DNA from: Cydia pomonella
Lineage: Eukaryota; Arthropoda; Insecta; Lepidoptera; Tortricidae
NCBI RefSeq assembly: GCF_033807575.1
Contig: NC_084705.1
Coordinates: 18,346,019 to 18,410,018, forward strand
Direction of reading: 5' to 3'
DNA: 64,000 nt
Notes under the pieces: generated by a model
Told to the model about the DNA's origin: nothing
Seen by the model: the letters and a program-made list of their open reading frames with translations, nothing else
Databases searched by the model: none
Position numbers and translations under genes: made by a program
Part shown: one piece after another, positions 11,616 through 23,614 of the stretch
Layout of the letters: every line of letters starts with the position of its first letter
How positions within the stretch are numbered: position 1 is the stretch's first letter

Positions 11616-11740
11616 TAATGTTAAATATAACCTAAAAAAGAAAACCGACTTCAAAATGTATAAAATAAAATATTATCCCTTTTATATTATGAGCAAGAAA
11701 CTATTGTGTTTGAAGTCGGTGCCAAGCCAATATTATAAGC
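11616..11740. repeat. Short repeat with inverted 'ACCGACTTC / GAAGTCGGT' ends
   Basis: 'aaaaccgacttcaaaatg' at about 11640 and 'tttgaagtcggtgcc' at about 11709 are inverted. ACCGACTTC ends also bound the long repeat at 27838-28627 and occur singly near 18098. A chance 131-codon frame running across this (11527-11922) has no known motif. Confidence 0.4.
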
Positions 11741-12049
11741 GGCAACATACTGTCGAACCGAATGCCGTGCCGAATATGAAATTTGGAAATTATGATCATC
11801 GGGCAAAAATGAATTGCTCTATCATGCAATCGGAACTATTTTATAGGTACATCGTTACCTGTACTCCTTTGTTCCTTCAGGTATTTCTTGAAATGTCTTT
11901 ATACTTTCGAATGCTTACCTGAAAATAAAATAATGTATATTAATTGTTTGACTTATTATGTATATATTTACTTATACATTTAACACTGTAAGCATAGGTG
12001 ATGATTAAATAGATGAGTTGAGTATGTGCCGTTTTTATCCAACTGCGTT

Positions 12050-12300
12050 AGGAGGTTTTTTTTTTCGAGCGTATGTTTGTATGTATGTCCATTTCTTTGG
12101 CACGCCCTGCAGCCCAAACGGCTGAACGGTTTTTGACATATGAGATGTCGTTGAATTCGTCAGAATTATGGTAGGGATATAGGCTATAATAAAAAAATTG
12201 AAAATGACGCCCGCAAATGAAAAATACGGGTTTTATTCCGGGCTCTAACTTACATGAGATGTAAGTTAGGGCCCGGAGTAAAACTTAAAAGTGATCTAAG
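12050..12300. repeat. Dispersed repeat fragment with a 24 bp hairpin
   Basis: Contains 'cccaaacggctgaacggttt', a string I remember from several lepidopteran repeats. A strong hairpin follows: left arm 12230-12253, loop 12254-12260, right arm 12261-12285, with two mismatches. Confidence 0.45.
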
Positions 12301-12414
12301 AATTCAGAAAAAATAATCCTTTTCCGTGTCTCGATAAAATCTTTCTTAACCTATGTGTTTCTGTAATTTGTTATTCCGTTATACTCGAAATCATTTTTTA
12401 GTGCTAGCGGTACG

Positions 12415-13002
12415 CCAAAAAACGCTACAAATTGTGTTAAAAGCATGAAAATAGGTACGATTGATCTTTAGGCCATTTGAATCAATTTAAATTAAATTAA
12501 ATTTTCTTTATTTTTAACCCAACACAACAAAAAAATGGAGAGGAGTTATGACGTAATATTTTTTTTGATGGGATTTTTTTTTTCAGAGACCTATTGTGTG
12601 TGGTATTAAATGAAAGGGTTTTTTGAGACGATTTTAAAAATATATCACTTCAATAAATTTCAGCTTTTTTGATTAGAATAAAAACAATTTTCAAAAAAAA
12701 TCGAACTGTATTCTACCTGGCGGAGCCCAAACTTGGTATGTTTTGAAAATTATTTTTATTCTAATTTTAAAAGTGACTGCATTGTAATGATGAGATATAT
12801 TTTTAGAATTGACTTTAAAAAACCCTGTAATTTGATAGCATACACAATAGGCTTCTGAACAAAATATTTTTTCCCCATACTAAAAAGAGGACGTCATGAC
12901 TCCTCTCCTTTTTTGGTTCTACGAGTCAAATTGATTCAATAGGCCTAAAAGATCAGTCGTAATTATTTTCATCCTTTTAACATCATTTGCAGCATTTTAT
13001 TG
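12415..13002. mobile_element. ~590 bp fold-back element
   Basis: Outer arms of about 70 bp face each other. 'gctacaaattgtgttaaaag', 'gattgatctttaggcc' and 'gaatcaattt' on the left (12423-12490) are mirrored by 'aaattgattcaataggcc', 'aaaagatcag' and 'ttttaacatcatttgcagc' on the right (12926-12995). Inner stretches such as 'ggagaggagttatgacgt' (12537) and 'gacgtcatgactcctctcc' (12891) are also inverted, as are 'gattagaataaaaa' and 'tttttattctaatt'. The whole element is therefore one imperfect palindrome centred near 12718. No coding capacity. It fits a long MITE or fold-back transposon. Confidence 0.7.
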
Positions 13003-14930
13003 AATTTCGGGCTGTATCGCGTAAGGTTCTTTATAAAGATAAGTACTATGTATAACCGATTAATACTAATGCTGTAGTGTATTTTTGTATCCTTTTGGGT
13101 GTAATTCGATATTGTTGTGGCAATTCTATGTCAATCTGGGTAATGTCATTTTGATATGGCAACTTAATTGTTTTTTTTAAATGACGATGGTGACATATCA
13201 TTTGGAGGGAGACTTGACGTTTATGATTGAATGATTTTCCTGCTTATTTTTAATTGTAATTCATTAATAAATGGAAATAACTACTAAAAGTGATTTTACT
13301 TGAAGAAATAAGACTAGACCCTACAATCGCTAGAATTATTTAAGGAAACGAAAGCTCTTAATAGTTGTCAAGAGGTTCGTCTACTTAAACAAGAATTTAT
13401 AAAAACCTCGCTAAATACCAACCATAAAAGGAAAATCCACGAAATATTTTATATATATTCCAATGAAATACACGGCCAGTAGTGAAAACAGACCCTTAAT
13501 GCAGTTAAATTCCTTTTTAATAGATTACTTCAAATAGATTAGTCAAATGCACGGTAGTTACTCTAGCGGTCATTATCTCCTACCCAGCCCCCACATCGCC
13601 GCGCCGTGACTATTCTACAGCTATGTGTGTTGAGGTCGGTTTTTGTATATTCATGCTAAAGTTGAAGGCGGATAGTTAGGTTTAATGAGCTGCCACCAAT
13701 GTTGTTGATTGTAATTGTCATTAATACGTGCACAATGTACAATAGTACATTGATGGTTCTTTTAATCAATACAACTATTAGACACGGTCGTAACTAAAGA
13801 AAATATTGCTAAAATGTAATAAATTTCCTGGAACTGGTATGTACAAAATATAATCTTGGATGATTACTAACACATTAATTTACCGTTCAAACAATACAAA
13901 ATAAACTCTGACACGTTCCAATAAAGGTCAAAGTAACCGCACAACAATTACTTAACGCGACATTGTCCGGCGTTGACCCCAATAACAACACAAACTTTTT
14001 ACCGTCGAATAAAATATACGTAATCCTTAAAACTGCGGTATAAGGGTGATTTCAGTTCGATATCATTTTGTAAGATGTATTGGTACGCAAAATTATGCAA
14101 CTTTAACATTACGCGTACAAAAATATTTGATGATCCTTTTGCAAGCGACTTAAGGATGAGTTTTGTTTTAAGATTAATTTGCGGTTCGTTGCTAAGTGAG
14201 ATTTGACTCATGATCTATTCAAAGTGGAATCCACAGAATCGCGAAGAATGAAAGGGAAATTTTTATGTCGTTCGTCATACGATATGTTAGTGACCGCTTT
14301 ATGTCGCATAATGGCAGAAAAAGCAGCCTTTATAATGCTACTTTGGTTTAGTCCTATTCACGGGTTGTGAATAGGATCTTTATAACGCTTTTGAATAACA
14401 CTAAGTATTCAACTATTCATGCTATGGGTAGGTCTCTCCCCATTCTATTGTTACTAACTCTTGTAATGTTATTATGACTGGCTATGTCAAGTGTAGTAAT
14501 ACAATACCTAATATAATATTTATATATTTTATAATATTTTGACTCGTGGATGTGGTTCGATTTGTTTTTGTTCTTTTTGATTTATTGATCATTTTGTGGT
14601 ATTCACGTAGAATTGTAGATTGTAGTTTAAATGTTATTTTATTTTAATGTGACATTTTTTTAATATTTTAACATTAAACTTGCTGAATATTAATAATAGT
14701 AAATAATAGTACCAACTTCACCAATCAAACACCAATACTTCACCAATACTTATACGTTTTAATTAGGCACACTATCGGAATTTAAAAAGTATTTAGGATC
14801 TACCTATTACTCCCACGAAGGTCACGATATGCGGTAGTTCCATCTAAGTAATTTGTAATATTGTTATAACTTACGAGTATAACGTTTTCTACTGCGACCA
14901 GCGTGGCTACTGCGGCTGTCAAGCACAAAT
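13003..14930. other. Unassigned DNA with one small hairpin
   Basis: No gene recognised. A perfect 10 bp hairpin (tcctattcac / gtgaatagga, 14352-14376, 5-base loop) is the only structure noted. A 70-codon minus frame at 13999-14211 has no recognisable motif. Confidence 0.4.
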
Positions 14931-15750
14931 GGTGATGTGCCGTTCCCGAAAAAAAAAACCCTAGTGTTTATTCCCGGGAATATTCCCCCATAAAGCGAAA
15001 GTAGGGGAATATTTAAATTGTGCATAGATATACTAATTTATTCTTAGAAATTCAGTCAACACTTGGCCTTTTGAACTTTATTAAAAATATTAAAAGCGTA
15101 TTTCACTCGTCAAAGTAATTTCCCTATACTCCCGGGAAATTTACCATTCTTCATAGGAATTTTCCCATAGTTACTGCAAATAATCCCCTGGCCAAAATAA
15201 AACATTTTTAACAATAATACGTCTTTAATCAACAAAAAACGACACAAATTATCACAGTTTAATCAGAGTCAAAATAAGTTAGGTAGTAAGTACCTAATTA
15301 AGGAATAAGAATAGTGGAGTTCCGTATGCTTTTTACCAAGAAACACTGTACACATACGAGTGTTTTGGACGGGTTTTTGTGAAACCTTTTGTATTGCATT
15401 GTCAAAAGATTCAATAAACAAACCGTACCCATTATTCTTTCGCATCCATGCACTTCGTGGGCTTAAAGTAATGCCGTATTAAAAATAATCCTAAGTGGCC
15501 ACTGTTTTAAGCAAAACCACTTTTCAAGTAATTTTGGTTGGGAAGCTAGTTGCAGTTTACGGTTTATGGGAAAATTACTTTACTAAACGCAGTTACTTGT
15601 CATTATAGATTGCTTTAATAAAAGTTGTAATCCATGTTTCAATATTCCCCTGTTTGGGCAATAATACCCGGGGGTACAGGGGAAATCTTCTACGAATTTT
15701 CCATGAGCGATAATTCCTTGTTTCGGGAAAATTCCCATGGCACATCACTA
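14931..15750. mobile_element. ~820 bp TIR-bounded non-autonomous element
   Basis: The left end 'ggtgatgtgccgttcccg' is mirrored by 'gggaaaattcccatggcacatcac' at 15726-15749, apart from indels. Inside are further 'attccc' and 'cccggg' motifs on both strands, consistent with sub-terminal repeats. Near-identical 8-mers, aagcacaa at 14921 and aagcacga at 15751, lie close to both ends and may be a degraded target duplication of hAT length. The left one sits two bases off, so this is uncertain. No transposase was seen. Confidence 0.6.
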
Positions 15751-16142
15751 AAGCACGAACTTATCGAATAAAAAAAAAACAAAAGGATCCTATTTATTAT
15801 TATGTACAACAGATATCGAAGCCTCTGTGACCGCACCGGCACCTAGCTGCGTGGTTTTGAAATTAACACCCGTGTGCTTGATCGCGCTCAATACAAGTAC
15901 CTACAAACTAGTTAACTTTTATTTTTGCTGGAATTATAGACACCTTATTTCCACCATAGAATTCTGCACCCACTTTGACGTGACAACCATAATACCTATA
16001 CCTAGTTGGTTACTAAGTTCTGTTACTCGATTTGCAACCTCTTTATTTCTATATTATAGAAAAAACAAAAAATTACATAATGTGGTGGATTTGTGAGCTA
16101 TAATTATATACCACACATAACGCTTATCTCGTCGTATCTATA
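15751..16142. other. Unassigned DNA upstream of the mariner remnant
   Basis: Presumably contains the left end of the mariner element, but I could not match a TIR with the 3' side. An 89-codon frame at 15827-16096 shows no family motif. Confidence 0.35.
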
Positions 16143-17181
16143 ATGAATTGGGGCCTAAAAGAGAATCGTATCGCAGTAGTTGCGTTGCACAAATGTGGAC
16201 ACCCGCCAAACATGATTTTAAAGTTGCTTGAAAACCTAAAAATCAACAAACAATTTGTTTATCGCACAATTAATAGATACAATAGTACTCAGAGCTTCGA
16301 TGACCGCAAGAGGTCTGGAAGACCACGCACCGTTCTGACCCCAGCTCTAATAAAGGCAGTGAAGGCGAGAATTTGCAAGAAACCCCGTCCGGAAGCAAAA
16401 GTTGTTGGCAATACAGATGTCTGTGAAGAGAAGCTCCCTAAAAAAAGTTATCAATGAAGACCTTGGACTACACGCTTACCGCAGACAAAAAGGTCATTTG
16501 CTTAATGGACGATTAAAGACTATGAGGCTAGAGAGAAGTCGCGTGCTATTGAAGCGGTACGCACAAAATGGCCACCGAAAAATACTATTTACAGATGAAA
16601 AAAAATTTACCATTGAAGAATGTTGTAACCGCCAGAATGACAGAGTGTATGCAGAAAACAGTCAAGAGGCGATTGCGGCTGTTCCGAGAGTGCAACGAGG
16701 TCATCAACCCTCTTATGTGATGATTTGGTTGGGTGTGTCATACTCAGGGCTAACACAGGTTCATTTATGTGAAAAAGGTATGAAAACTGGGGCCAAAGTT
16801 TACCAGGAAACCGTTCTCGAACCAAAAGTGAAGCCCTTAAGCCACGCCCTATTTCAAAACCAGCCATGGGTTTTTCAACAGGACTCAGCTCCTGCACATA
16901 AGGAAAAAATAACTCAAGCCTGGTTTCGAAGGAACAACATCGACTTTATTCCCACGAAGACTGGCCGTCCTCCAGCCCGGACCTTAACCCCCTGGATTAT
17001 GCCATATGGCAGGTTATTGAGGAGAAAGCCTGTGCTAAACCCCACACAAATCTTGACTCCCTCAAGCGGGCCATAATTAAGACAGTGACGGAATTAGACA
17101 TGACAATCGTGCGTGCCACTATTGATGACTAGCCTCGTCATTTGAGGGCCTGTGTCAAGGCCAGAGGAGGCTATTTTGAAT
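16143..17181 (+). pseudogene. Mariner-superfamily transposase, DD37D (maT-like), decayed
   Basis: Near full-length transposase split over three frames. Frame A (16143-~16400) is the N-terminal DNA-binding half, with a helix-turn-helix and RKRSGRPRT. Frame B (~16402-16950) has the catalytic FTDEKKF (first Asp), MIWLGVS and VFQQDSAPAH (second Asp). Frame C (~16950-17181) has HEDWPSSSPDLNPLDYAIW with the third Asp, then a late in-frame TAG before PRHLRACVKARGGYFE. Allowing for the one-base frameshift near 16952, I count 37 residues between the second and third Asp. That spacing marks the DD37D group known as maT. With two frameshifts and one stop it cannot make active protein. TIRs were not identified. 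The ATG at 16143 is the natural start (MNWGLKENRIAVVALHKCG). Confidence 0.85.
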
Positions 17182-17395
17182 GATATTGTCATATTAATTT
17201 CTGATTTTGTGTACTTCATTTTAATATATAGTTTATTCAACTTTCGTGCGTATATTTTACATAGATAAAGATTTTTGCAGTAACAGAATTTAGTAATCAC
17301 CTAGGTACCTACCCTAATAAGCTTAATATTATTATAGAAATTTTACGTTTATGCAAAATTTCCACACTTTGGGCAAATTCAAACATTGCATATAA

Positions 17396-17470
17396 GATAC
17401 GATACTGATCAAAGTGACGTTTTTGGTTGAAAAAATGACACTTTTGACCCTGACAGATCGGTATCGTATC
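17396..17470. mobile_element. 75 bp palindromic MITE
   Basis: 'gatacgatactgatc' at 17396 is mirrored by 'gatcggtatcgtatc' ending at 17470. 'aaagtgacgttttt' and 'aaaatgacactttt' continue the palindrome inward. Nothing coding. Confidence 0.65.
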
Positions 17471-18560
17471 ACTGCACTGCGACACCTTTAATCATTGTCC
17501 GAATCGAGCAATTTGTTAGTGCACAGTTTGTATAGAGTAAGCTCCGACTCTGTGGTCTCTTGGTTCTGAAATGGCGGCAGCTTTTGAACAAGTGTATCGT
17601 AGGCAAGCTTCCTCTCCGCTATATTGAGACACAGGGGGATTGTTGGCAGGTGCCGGATGGTGATAGAGACATGCCGGGACCGGGCCAGGATCAAAACATT
17701 AAGTTGAATATAAATTACTGCTTGCATAAAATGTATGTGTCGATAAATTTATAAAAATATATTTTACTAAAAAATTTGTGTGTCACAAAACGGCTGTCCC
17801 ACTTCCTGGCATTTTCGCATTTTCAGCGTCTCCACTTGGCACCGTTGCTAACGGTCCTAGAACAATGCGTTAAACAGTCCTCTCGCGCTATAGGAAGCAG
17901 GTCAAGGATTCCGAGTCAGCGGCCGCGGGGTTAAACTTGACAGTGACATGTGGAACGCAACATTTAAAACAAATTCTAGATGTTTGACAGTACGAGTAAT
18001 AAATTCTGCCGACAATGTGATTTTTCTCGATTCAACGCGACGGAAGCAATTTTTATTGGCTTGGCGCGGACTTCAAATAAATCATATTTTTATTCCGTTT
18101 GAAGTCGGGTTTTTATGTTTTTTGAAATACTCACCATTACTACGGCTAGATTTTTGATAGCTGTATATAGTGTGTACCTAAGTATTTTTGAAAACTTCCT
18201 TGTCTGACTGTGTAATCTAACCGTGCTTTAAGATAAAGCTTTGTTATGACCAAATTTCAAGTATGTTTGTCGGTCAGATTGTGACCAATGCTTAAGTTAA
18301 ATAAAATAACAAATATATTTTTACATTGCTGCTTTTAATTTAGACACGAGTACAGTTAACCTTTTGTGATTAACATCAATCAAGTGAAAATATTAATCTG
18401 TTAATAGTAGATTTAAAATAATAGATTTAGATTTTTATAAGTAGTATAGGTATTTAGTTTATTTAAAAAAGATTTATTACGTTGATGAACTCATCAATCT
18501 AAGATTACTTATTTATTATTTGTTTATTTTATGGTTTTTAACTACTAATATTAATATCAT
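17471..18560. other. Unassigned DNA, one repeat-end remnant
   Basis: 'gaagtcgggttttta' at about 18101 resembles the GAAGTCGGT end seen at 28615 and may be the tail of the same repeat family. The rest, including 60-80 codon frames at 17488-17754 and 17948-18157, is not recognisable. Confidence 0.35.
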
Positions 18561-18574
18561 ATTTAACTACTACA

Positions 18575-19240
18575 TCGCCTGGCTACACGCCTTCCCTTCA
18601 GTACACACAGGCATATTTTTGGAACCGCACACTCTGCGCGTTGCAACCTGCCTGCGACTCGGCGTCCGGGTCTGTGCGCCCCGCGGCACTGATGTCGACG
18701 CTGGCTCTCCTGCCGAAGGAGCGCCGGCCGCTTCTCTAGACACGCCGCGCTTAACAATATTCTCCGCCGGTCTCTTGCCAGCGTCAACGTCTCTTCAGCT
18801 CTTCTCGAGCCTGCTGGTATTGTAAGAGAGATGGTAAGAGACCGGACGGAATGTCACTATTTCTGTGGAAGATGGGACGGGTGCTGGTGTGGGACGTCAC
18901 ATGTGTAGACACCCTAGCCCCGTCTCATCTCCACGGCACAACTGCAAAAGCCGGCGCGGCGGCAGAGGCGGCCGAAAAATTAAAAAAAATGATCAAATAT
19001 AAGGGACTCGGCCCTGAATACGATTTCGTACCTTTTGGCGTCGAGACCCTTGGCTCGTGGGGTCCGAACGCGTCTACACTATTCAAGGATTTAGCTAAAA
19101 AAAATGCAGACAACACTGGTGATCATGATCATAGAGCTGGTAGCTTCCTCGCACAAAGAATAAGTATTGCGATATAACGAGAAAATGCTGCCAGCATCTA
19201 CGGCACCATACCGCAGGGGGATAGTTTTTAATTATTTATT
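18575..19240 (+). pseudogene. Second fragment of the 9 kb retroelement family (zinc finger and nuclease-like end)
   Basis: Translated in three frames it follows the 9.3-11 kb copy. LHAFPSVHTG and LRVATCLRLGVRVCAP are in one frame. LSCRRSAGRFSRHAALNNIL and VSSALLEPAGI are in the next, after a small deletion that removes most of the Cys/His cluster. RPDGMSLFL, VLVWDVTCVDTLAPSHLH and VPFGVETLGSWGPNA are in the third. RAGSFLAQRISIAI is followed by TAA where the sister copy has the Gln codon CAA, then RENAAS...TIPQG. No reverse transcriptase remains, so it is more truncated than the 9 kb copy. The RPD...WDxT pattern of the putative PD-(D/E)XK nuclease is retained. An AT-rich tail follows after 19210. 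Confidence 0.8.
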
Positions 19241-21596
19241 TTAAGATTAGTTTTATTTATTTTACAGATTTAGATTTTAAGTTTTATAGGTTATATAATG
19301 TGTTACTACTACTAATTAATATTGATATATGTAGTCCAAAAACACAATTTTGGTCGCAAATCTTCACGTATTTTTTGCACGGATTGTTAGTTTTATATTC
19401 GCGGCTTTTCCCACGATAAGTGCAAATAGCTCTTCATATTTATAACTATAATTAAGTTGAAACATGAATGGGGACTGGTTACTGCAATGAGAATCTCGTA
19501 AATATTACAAAAAATGTTAAGATAATGTTCCATCTGAGGCTTTGTACCTTCAGCATTATTAAAACTAAACAGTCGAGAGTGGGTTCCGTACTTATACTTT
19601 TAGTATCTTTTTTGACGCAATCACACATAATAATCATTTTCTACTCGTCGACTTGGATGGTTGAATTAAAACTTCGTATACCAAACTGTGATCGCTTACT
19701 TTTCACCATAGACTCCCGACTCAATGCTACAAAACGCTTTAGTCAACTGCAATGAATTGAAAGACATCTATTTAATGAATAAGAAGTGCGTTGATGTCTT
19801 ATGTACTCGTACTACATTTTTATGTCGAGATTTTTTACTTAATTTTGTTTGATTATTTAGGTTTTATAGAAGAAAATGTATAATTTTAGTTGACTCGTAG
19901 AAAAAGTATATACAATAGTGATAAAATCAAGAAATACATTCGAATGTAAAATAAAAATCATTATAATTTCAAATTTTAAACATTTCATAAGCGCATTTAA
20001 TTTTTCCGTCGGATTGTTTTATTTAATTTCTATAAAGTTAGAATTCTACGTTTCCATTGGAGTCTTATAGAGGAATTAACGTAGAGAAAAAAATCCTCGA
20101 CTAACAATAAGTTTGTAATATGGACCATGCTAATATTTCATCGCATCGCGTGTCGTTAGTGAAGTTAACCGCTTTGGACGCTTTTGAGCCGCTTGTAGCA
20201 GACATAATACATATACCTTGGAATTTAATTACAACGGCTTTTTCATTAATCCATTTATCCATCCATTATCCAAGTTGCAAATATCCATACATGCTGTTTA
20301 TAATTATTAAATGATTCAATATATACTCGTATTATAAATCCTTTTACACAACGAAAGCCTACCTACCTTTAAGAGGCGGACAGGACATAACATAATACTA
20401 TAAAGTCTACACTATCAGACCCTCCTGCAAGCCGCAGTTACCCGTATTAATTTAGGACCTTATTTAGAGTATAATCAACGGTTTTTACATTTTCCCGCTG
20501 AACCCCAAGGGAAGCGTAAAGTAAATCATCTGGCAGCAGGGGATTGCTCGCCGGTCACATGCTAGTTACAGACACGCGAGCCAAGCATGACCGCAGCCGG
20601 TCCGGTTGCCGCCGAAGGGCAAAAATAGGCCAAGTTCGTACACACTTGTTAATTATGAACCACTGATATTATACATCAAGTGATTTTCATTAGCAAGCAT
20701 TTTGCCGTAGATGACTGGTCTCGTTAACGCAGTTACTACACGCGACATATACGTGGATGCTCGTTCACCATGCATCCATCATGCATGCAAATGGCGCAAT
20801 GAGTTGAGTTAACACAATTAAATTATACTTATAGATCTTAGAAAAATATTTATGTGTTTTGTTCATTTATTTGGAGTTGTTTTATTATATATTATTTTTA
20901 AGTAACTATAAACGTCGTAACTATGGCTAAATGTAAATTATAATTATTTTGGGCTCTTACAACTAAAATACGCTAAGGAGTATATGGAGTTAAAATGCAA
21001 TAAGGTCGACCAAGTTAAATGCCATTATGTGATTATTGCGTCTATTTAAGTTAAATAATTTTTAAACAACGTCAATTACAAGAGATCCCGTCTTCTAGTG
21101 ATAAAAGCCTGAGCTAAAATGTATATAGAAGGCGTTATGACTTCCAACTAATCGTATTTAAGAAATAATGAAGCAAACTAAATGAAACAACATAAAGAGT
21201 AAAAACACACGGGAAACACTTGGCTATCACAATACCGTACACCTAATGGCTAATACAGCACAGCATTTTTGTTGTTATGAAATTGTTCAATCAAAACAGG
21301 ACTGAACCGTGTGAAAATAAATTTGTAAACTTATATGTACCCACTATGTATCCATAATCTCGTACACATCTAGGTGTGTGTTATTAAGCTCGCTTATAGC
21401 AACTGTAACAGATAATTGTCTAATTAAAGCTCTGGAAAAGCAGAATGCGAAAAGATTGTTCGATGGCGATTCTACATTTTACATTTTTTTATCTACTTCA
21501 AACATTTTTTACAAAATTACATCCGAATTTAATAAAAACAAGTAAAACGATTGTATTGCATTGACTCTCTTTTTTTTTAAATATTTACATTTTATA
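19241..21596. other. Unassigned AT-rich DNA
   Basis: No coding homology, RNA gene or terminal repeat recognised. A 95-codon frame at 19468-19755 has no family motif that I know. Confidence 0.4.
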
Positions 21597-21800
21597 CTTC
21601 ACTTTATTTCGGTCTTGAGGCAGTGTCTTACCTGAGCGAATAACTCGCGAATTAGAACGCGAAGCGGCGCGGCGCGGGTGAATACAATCCTTTGATACCT
21701 ATGGAAGTGTCCTACGTGGGCGATTTCCGAATGCCGTTGGGCCGCCGCGCCGCGCCGCGTCGCGTCGCATTCGCGAGTCATCGCCCACGTAAGCCGCGCA
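21597..21800. mobile_element. CG-rich fold-back MITE
   Basis: 'cgcgaagcggcgcggcgcgg' (about 21659-21678) is mirrored by 'ccgccgcgccgcgccgcgtc' (about 21741-21760). Flanking 'actcgcgaatt' and 'gcattcgcgagtca' extend the arms. It is by far the most CG-rich stretch of the window and is symmetrical, so a transposable element explains it better than a promoter CpG island. I remember similar sequence from lepidopteran genomes. Confidence 0.6.
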
Positions 21801-22663
21801 GTTAGGAGATATACATAATTATTTTGCCGACAGTCCGCCGCAGTCGGGTAAAAGATAACTCACGCAGAACGGGCTGGGCCCGAGCCGACACTTGATTTTT
21901 TCTATGATAGGTGATTAATGATCACGTGCTGCTTTCTACAGAAAACTAAAGAGTCGGGTGCTTCGGCCCGGACCCGGACCGATCTAGCGTGAATCATCCT
22001 TTATAAGGAATAAAACCCAAGGATGTATTCCCATTACTAATTAATTGCTAATAGTTTTTATGATTCCGGTTTCTCATACATAATCCATATGATGTGGAGA
22101 ATACAAACAGAACTTTAGGAATTGTCAATTTTTGTTAGAGGTTACGATAACATTTTCATTTAAGCACAAAAAATATCGATAAGTTTTATATAAATCAAAA
22201 TTCGAACCATCATTCACTAGAACGAATCGTAGGATTGTGTAACCGCCAGCACATTGTTCACAGTTCGAATTAGAATAAAAACTAAACAATTAAAACGATC
22301 ACGCCAGTACACCAATTCCACACACCTCTGGAACTAGAACCCAATATTATTTATCTCTTTTCAAATCGCATAGAAAGAACGAGATGCAAGTATTGCATGC
22401 GGTCGATTCTTGTTGAGTAGGTGTATTGAATAGTTTAAACTGTTCGAATTCGGTGGCAACGACCTAATATCTGACCATAGACGAAGCAAAAACGTGATCA
22501 GAAATGCTGATATTTATTTGTCAGAGTTTCGGCTTTATGTTGTCGAATGTAAGGCTCACTTGTTGTGGCATTTAAATGTATTGAATATGAGGTACGGGTA
22601 CCTATTACTCCAAGAAAAATACTCAGGCTATATTCGGAAGTACATAATTTTTAAAACGTTTTC
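21801..22663. other. Unassigned DNA
   Basis: No gene or repeat recognised. 'gggcccgagccg' and 'tcggcccggacccgg' at about 21874 and 21963 are loosely inverted. Confidence 0.35.
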
Positions 22664-23267
22664 AAGGTTCCGTAGCCAAATAGGAGCCCTTATAGTTTCG
22701 CCATGTCCATCTGTCTGTCTATCGCGGCTTTGATCCGTAATGGTAAGTGGTAGAACGGTAAAATAAAAATATAAAAGAAAAGAAAAGCGAACATGATCGG
22801 TCCAGCTGATTTTGAGTTATTGCAAAGAGACTTCTCTTCTTAGTAAAAAAACGTACAGGTAGGTCTTATGCGTGTAATTATGGAAGGCAGAGTTAAGGAA
22901 TAGAATCTCCATATACCAAAAAGTGTCCGACAAAAAACCATAAATAGGTAGCGCTACAATACCTAGAATACTTGAGAAAAAAATCTGATCATAGACAGCG
23001 CACTTCACTTCGTCAATAACGCCTAGGTTCTTAGCTACTCTAGCGCTACTTTGGAGAGATTTGGAAAATTGGAACTATTATTTATAGCTGACAGCTGGAC
23101 ACTTTTGCAACTGCACTTTTGCTTTTTTTTTTTTTTTTCTATGGAGATTCTATTCCTTGCCTCTACCTTCCATACTTGTAATGATACTTTCTAATCCCGT
23201 TTAGCCTATTCTGACAGAATGGTAACCCTAGACTGAGCATGGCCTGACATGCTCTTAGCCGATTTTT
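22664..23267 (+). repeat. GGTTCCGTA-family repeat, interrupted
   Basis: Starts 'aaggttccgtagccaaata', with 'tttcgccatgtccatctgtc' following, and ends 'tgagcatggcctgacatgct' plus 'cttagcc'. The same two end blocks bound the copy at 26567-27046. The body here is split by a separate TIR element at 22879-23174. Confidence 0.6.
22879..23174. mobile_element. 296 bp TIR MITE nested in a GGTTCCGTA repeat
   Basis: 'tatggaaggcagagttaagg' at 22879 continues to 'aatagaatctccata' and is mirrored by 'tatggagattctattcc' plus 'ttgcctctaccttccata' ending at 23174. The arms are about 36 bp with three mismatches. TA lies at both outer edges, consistent with a Tc1/mariner-type target duplication. Confidence 0.75.
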
Positions 23268-23522
23268 TTAAATGTTGGATTTTTTATTAATGACCATTTG
23301 TGTTGATCTGTCTGAAATCTGTGAAGCTACGTATACTTAACGACAATAAAGATTGTACTTGCAAAAGTATTCTGCAAAAAGTCGCGAACTTAAATAAATG
23401 TATGGAAGATCGATCTTTCGCGTACACTTTTCATTTTGCGGTTGTAAATATTGATTGTGTAGCCGTTACATCAGATTATGTCGTCAAATTCTGAAAACAT
23501 AGTCAAAATCAAAGAAAAGAGC

Positions 23523-23575
23523 GTACTCCCATCTTAAAGCCGGCAACGCACCTACAACCCCTCTGGTGTTGCAGG

Positions 23576-23614
<39 letters not shown>

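Noticed and set aside
11527..11922. 131-codon plus-strand frame
   Set aside because: It crosses repeat sequence with ACCGACTTC ends and has low-complexity composition and no known motif.
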